A DNA stretch of 64,000 bases from Anoxynatronum sibiricum. GTDB lineage: Bacteria; Bacillota; Clostridia; Peptostreptococcales; Tindalliaceae. The stretch covers positions 10,266-74,265 of the forward strand of contig NZ_JBCITM010000019.1 in NCBI RefSeq assembly GCF_039414295.1, read 5' to 3'. Below, one piece after another: positions 61,880 through 64,000 of the stretch; the stretch's first letter is position 1, and each line of letters begins with the position of its first letter. Position numbers and translations under genes: made by a program. Under the pieces are notes generated by a model. That model did no database searches. It had not been told where the DNA came from and saw only the letters and a list, made by a program, of their open reading frames with translations.

Positions 61880-62656
61880 ATGAACGAAACAACACTCTTT
61901 GAAACCATCGCCAAGCGGAAGTCTGTTCGAAAATACAACATGAATCCCCTGCCGGAGAACCTTCAACAGCAGATTCGGGATGCTGCAGGAGAACTGTGCC
62001 CTCTTAACCCGGACATCAAAACAGACATTCATTTTCTTTCAGAAGGGGCAGTGAAAGGTCTCTTGACCATCAAAGCCCCCCACTACCTTCTTTTTTTCTC
62101 GGAGGAATCACCGGAATCACTCCTCAATGCTGGATTCATGCTGCAGCAGATGGATCTATACCTGTCGTCCCTGGAACTGGGGACCTGCTGGCTGGGGATG
62201 GCGAAGCCCAATAAAGCCTTTGCCACTGTCTCGCCCCTTCCCTTTGTCATTGCCCTGAGTGTGGGAACGGCGACCGAACCGGTGCACCGCCAGCATCAAA
62301 CAGATTTTCAGAGAAAACCGCTCCCAGACATGGTGACGGGCAGTGATCACGAAGCGCTGGTGGAATCGGCTCGGCTGGCTCCTTCTGCGACCAACAGCCA
62401 ACCCTGGCAGTTTCAGACCACGCCGGACGCCATTCGCGTTTTCCGCATGAAACCGGGAGTGATGAAAGCCTGGTTATATGATCGCCTGAATCAGGTGGAC
62501 ATGGGGATTGTGCTGTGTCACCTGTGGCTGGCGGCAAAGGCAGCCGCATATCAGCCCAGCTTGCTGAATGAAGCAGGTGTTGATGTGCCCGAAGGGCAGC
62601 TCTATGTGAAAACATTGAAGTTGGAAGCTGTTGATCCTCCAGTAGTGAATGTATAA
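61880..62656 (+). CDS. Nitroreductase family protein (TM1586 type)
   Basis: About 258 residues. ETIAKRKSVRKYN and ESARLAPSATNSQPWQF are FMN-binding marks of the nitroreductase fold, here as the fused two-half TM1586-like form. Substrate not assignable. ATG 61880 is 7 bases after AGGAG; GTG 61865 and ATG 61877 are other in-frame starts. It begins 11 bases after pcm. Confidence 0.85.
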   Translation: MNETTLFETIAKRKSVRKYNMNPLPENLQQQIRDAAGELCPLNPDIKTDIHFLSEGAVKGLLTIKAPHYLLFFSEESPESLLNAGFMLQQMDLYLSSLELGTCWLGMAKPNKAFATVSPLPFVIALSVGTATEPVHRQHQTDFQRKPLPDMVTGSDHEALVESARLAPSATNSQPWQFQTTPDAIRVFRMKPGVMKAWLYDRLNQVDMGIVLCHLWLAAKAAAYQPSLLNEAGVDVPEGQLYVKTLKLEAVDPPVVNV

Positions 62657-62844
62657 CCAGTGGACAGGCGGTAAAAATAGCGGACAGACGCCAATGAAAA
62701 CAATGGCAGATGCTGCTTCCTGGTGCTGCTGCAAAGAAGCGGTCGACGAATTACCTGGGATTCTGCAGTCAACCGGCTGCTGGAGGTAACCGTACAACCG
62801 TTGAAAATGCAATCCTTTTCCTCGAACAATAGCTGTTTGAACGA

Positions 62845-62873
62845 TTGTCAGAGACGCTGGAGTCTGTTAAAAT
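62845..62873 (+). promoter_or_regulatory. Promoter of the AEC permease gene
   Basis: TTGTCA (62845-62850), 17 bases, TAAAAT (62868-62873), 34 bases before the ATG. Confidence 0.65.
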
Positions 62874-62907
62874 AAGCTCATGACTCAAAAAGAAGGGCGT
62901 CCTGCAC

Positions 62908-63840
62908 ATGAACCAAGTGATTACCCAAATGATTCCCGTTATTCTGCTCATGGCCATTGGAAAATGGATGGGAACAAGAAACCTTTTTTCCGCAAAGGCC
63001 ATTGAAGATCTGAAAGGCTTTGTCATGAATGTGACGCTGCCTGCAGTGCTGTTTCTTTCCTTTTTAATGTTAGAGTTTCGCCGGGAGTATCTGTTGCTGA
63101 TTCTCCTGATGACCGGCATACAGTTTTTGTTTTTTGCTGCAGGACACGGTGCCGCGCGCCTTCCAGGAGTGTCTCATCCCCTCATTCCCTTTCTATCCAG
63201 TGGCGCTGCCTTTGGATTTATTGGCATTCCCTTTTTTTTAGCTGTTTATGGGATTGAGGAACTTGGAAAATATGCCATTCTGGGTGTGGGGCATGAGCTG
63301 TATATCTGGTTCTTTCTCTTTCCCTGGATGCGGATGCAGGCAGGTGCCAAGGGCATTACCTTTAAGGAAATTCTACAGGTGGCCAAATCGCCCACCATTC
63401 TCAGCATCGTTTTCGGCATGCTGATGAACCAGTTGAATATGGCTGCATGGGCTGCCGGCAGCAGCCTGTTGTCAGGCATCCTGCTGACCATTGAACATCT
63501 GGCGGGACTTACCACTCCTCTTATTCTCCTCATGGTGGGATACAGCATCACCTTTCATGGTTACCTTATGAAAGACAGTCTGAAGTTGGTGCTGGTGCGT
63601 ATGAGCATCATCTTTTCCATTGGCTATGCGGTGAAATGGTTGATCATCGACAGATTCATTGCGGCAGATCCGGTGTTTGATCACGCCTACTTCACCTTTT
63701 TAGTGCTGCCGCCACCTCTGGTGGTACCCATGTTTATAGATCTTTTCGGCAATAAACGGCACACGGAGATTGTCAGCAACACACTGATGCTCCATATTGT
63801 CGCCAGTGTAGGGGTGTATTTGCTGGTGGTGCTGCTGTAA
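62908..63840 (+). CDS. AEC family (auxin efflux carrier-like) permease
   Basis: 310 residues with ten hydrophobic helices. Family features are the start MIPVILLMAIGKWMG, NVTLPAVLFLSF and SSGAAFGFIGIPFFLAVYG, and a C-terminal half with TTPLILLMVGYSI. Bacterial members carry dicarboxylates such as malate or malonate; the substrate here is unknown. It has its own promoter. A hairpin follows, then what looks like an inserted element. Confidence 0.9.
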   Translation: MNQVITQMIPVILLMAIGKWMGTRNLFSAKAIEDLKGFVMNVTLPAVLFLSFLMLEFRREYLLLILLMTGIQFLFFAAGHGAARLPGVSHPLIPFLSSGAAFGFIGIPFFLAVYGIEELGKYAILGVGHELYIWFFLFPWMRMQAGAKGITFKEILQVAKSPTILSIVFGMLMNQLNMAAWAAGSSLLSGILLTIEHLAGLTTPLILLMVGYSITFHGYLMKDSLKLVLVRMSIIFSIGYAVKWLIIDRFIAADPVFDHAYFTFLVLPPPLVVPMFIDLFGNKRHTEIVSNTLMLHIVASVGVYLLVVLL

Positions 63841-63856
63841 AAGCCATTTTAAAGAA

Positions 63857-63876
63857 AAGCCGTCGCCAGACGGCTT
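63857..63876 (+). terminator. Terminator stem without T run after the AEC gene
   Basis: AAGCCGTC (63857-63864) pairs with GACGGCTT (63869-63876) around GCCA. The expected T run is replaced by GAGGTTG, the start of the putative element. Confidence 0.65.
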
Positions 63877-63886
63877 GAGGTTGTTG

Positions 63887-63912
63887 AAAAAGTCTATGAA
63901 AATAGGCTTTTT
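63887..63912 (+). terminator. Terminator-like hairpin inside the putative IS end
   Basis: AAAAAGTCTAT (63887-63897) pairs with ATAGGCTTTTT (63902-63912) with one wobble around GAAA, followed by more T. It would stop outside transcription from entering the element. Confidence 0.7.
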
Positions 63913-63934
63913 TTCTTGCAATCAAAAAGGAGAT

Positions 63935-63970
63935 TCGCCCCTTGATGTCGAATATAGATATAAGGGGTGA
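63935..63970 (+). promoter_or_regulatory. Hairpin covering the ribosome site of the last frame
   Basis: CGCCCCTT (63936-63943) pairs with AAGGGGTG (63962-63969), extended by one T-A pair. The right arm is the ribosome site of the ATG at 63976, so translation would be blocked when it folds, a known way to limit transposase from read-through transcripts. Confidence 0.55.
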
Positions 63971-63975
63971 TTCGA

Positions 63976-64000
63976 ATGATGACAAAGAGAGACCATGTTC
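63976..64000 (+). CDS. Start of an unidentified protein, possibly a transposase
   Basis: Only eight residues (MMTKRDHV) are inside the window, with GGGGTG 6 bases upstream. Too short to identify; the context suggests a transposase. Confidence 0.4.

Larger units (their letters stand above)
63877..64000 (+). mobile_element. Probable left end of an insertion sequence, cut by window
   Basis: Begins GAGGTTGTTGAAAAAGTC right at a terminator stem. It then shows a strong hairpin (63887-63897 with 63902-63912), a second hairpin that buries a ribosome site, and the start of a reading frame at 63976. This order is usual at the promoter end of insertion sequences, and GTTGTTGAAAAAGTC-like ends are familiar from IS1182-type elements. 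The call is inference; the transposase is outside the window. Confidence 0.45.

Noticed and set aside
1..64000. CRISPR arrays, tRNA or rRNA genes, prophage
   Set aside because: No regularly spaced repeats, no cloverleaf or rRNA sequence and no phage structural genes were recognised.

Overview
The window looks like chromosome of an anaerobic, spore-forming Firmicute of the Clostridia. Three lines of sequence evidence point there: the sporulation-associated pair YtfI/YtfJ with the Gram-positive markers Veg and EcsAB; frequent GTG and TTG starts behind strong AGGAGG-type ribosome sites with consensus SigA promoters; and a HesB-like gene with an in-frame TGA best read as selenocysteine. Genes are GC-rich and intergenic stretches AT-rich. 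I cannot name the genus. I see no rRNA, tRNA or CRISPR array.

Layout. 1-5320: end of a pRiA4b ORF-3-like gene, a TetR regulator with its promoter/operator, an EcsAB-like ABC transporter, and a YtrA-type GntR regulator with a DUF1648/DUF5808 membrane protein. 5697-14367: de novo purine genes in the order purK-E-C-F-M-N-H, almost all overlapping, then purD. 14463-23245: a lipoprotein, then an IclR regulator leading a complete ECF vitamin-type importer (S, A1, A2, T), followed by an S58 peptidase, PanB and an M20 hydrolase. 23680-27121: transketolase and a membrane LysM protein with a kinase-like N-terminus. 27332-34997: a solute-binding-domain histidine kinase, an NtrC-type activator, three CGGCA-N5-TGCCG palindromes, a near-perfect sigma-54 promoter and a TAXI-type TRAP transporter. 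These form one coherent sense-and-import module.

35470-42000: a glutamate-cysteine ligase overlapping a glutathionylspermidine-synthase-type ATP-grasp enzyme, an AI-2E family permease, a UPF0173 hydrolase and NhaC. 42212-51223: leucyl aminopeptidase, the HesB-like selenoprotein, a tandem universal stress protein, veg, and ornithine carbamoyltransferase with carA-carB. 51357-57163: a DUF362 ferredoxin, ispE, ddl, a DMT permease and lipB-lipA. 57229-59618 (minus): ECF sigma, anti-sigma, ytfI, ytfJ. 59845-63840: CoA-disulfide-reductase-like enzyme, PCMT, nitroreductase and an AEC permease. The last 120 bases look like the left end of an insertion sequence.

The most notable signals are these: the selenocysteine HesB-like gene; the sigma-54 TRAP module with its upstream palindromes; a pair of 207-bp self-complementary elements in opposite orientation at 23327 and 35122, each inside a duplicated terminator sequence; an EcfA2 ATPase with altered catalytic residues; and an ECF/S58/PanB/M20 cluster that could serve pantothenate or beta-alanine supply.
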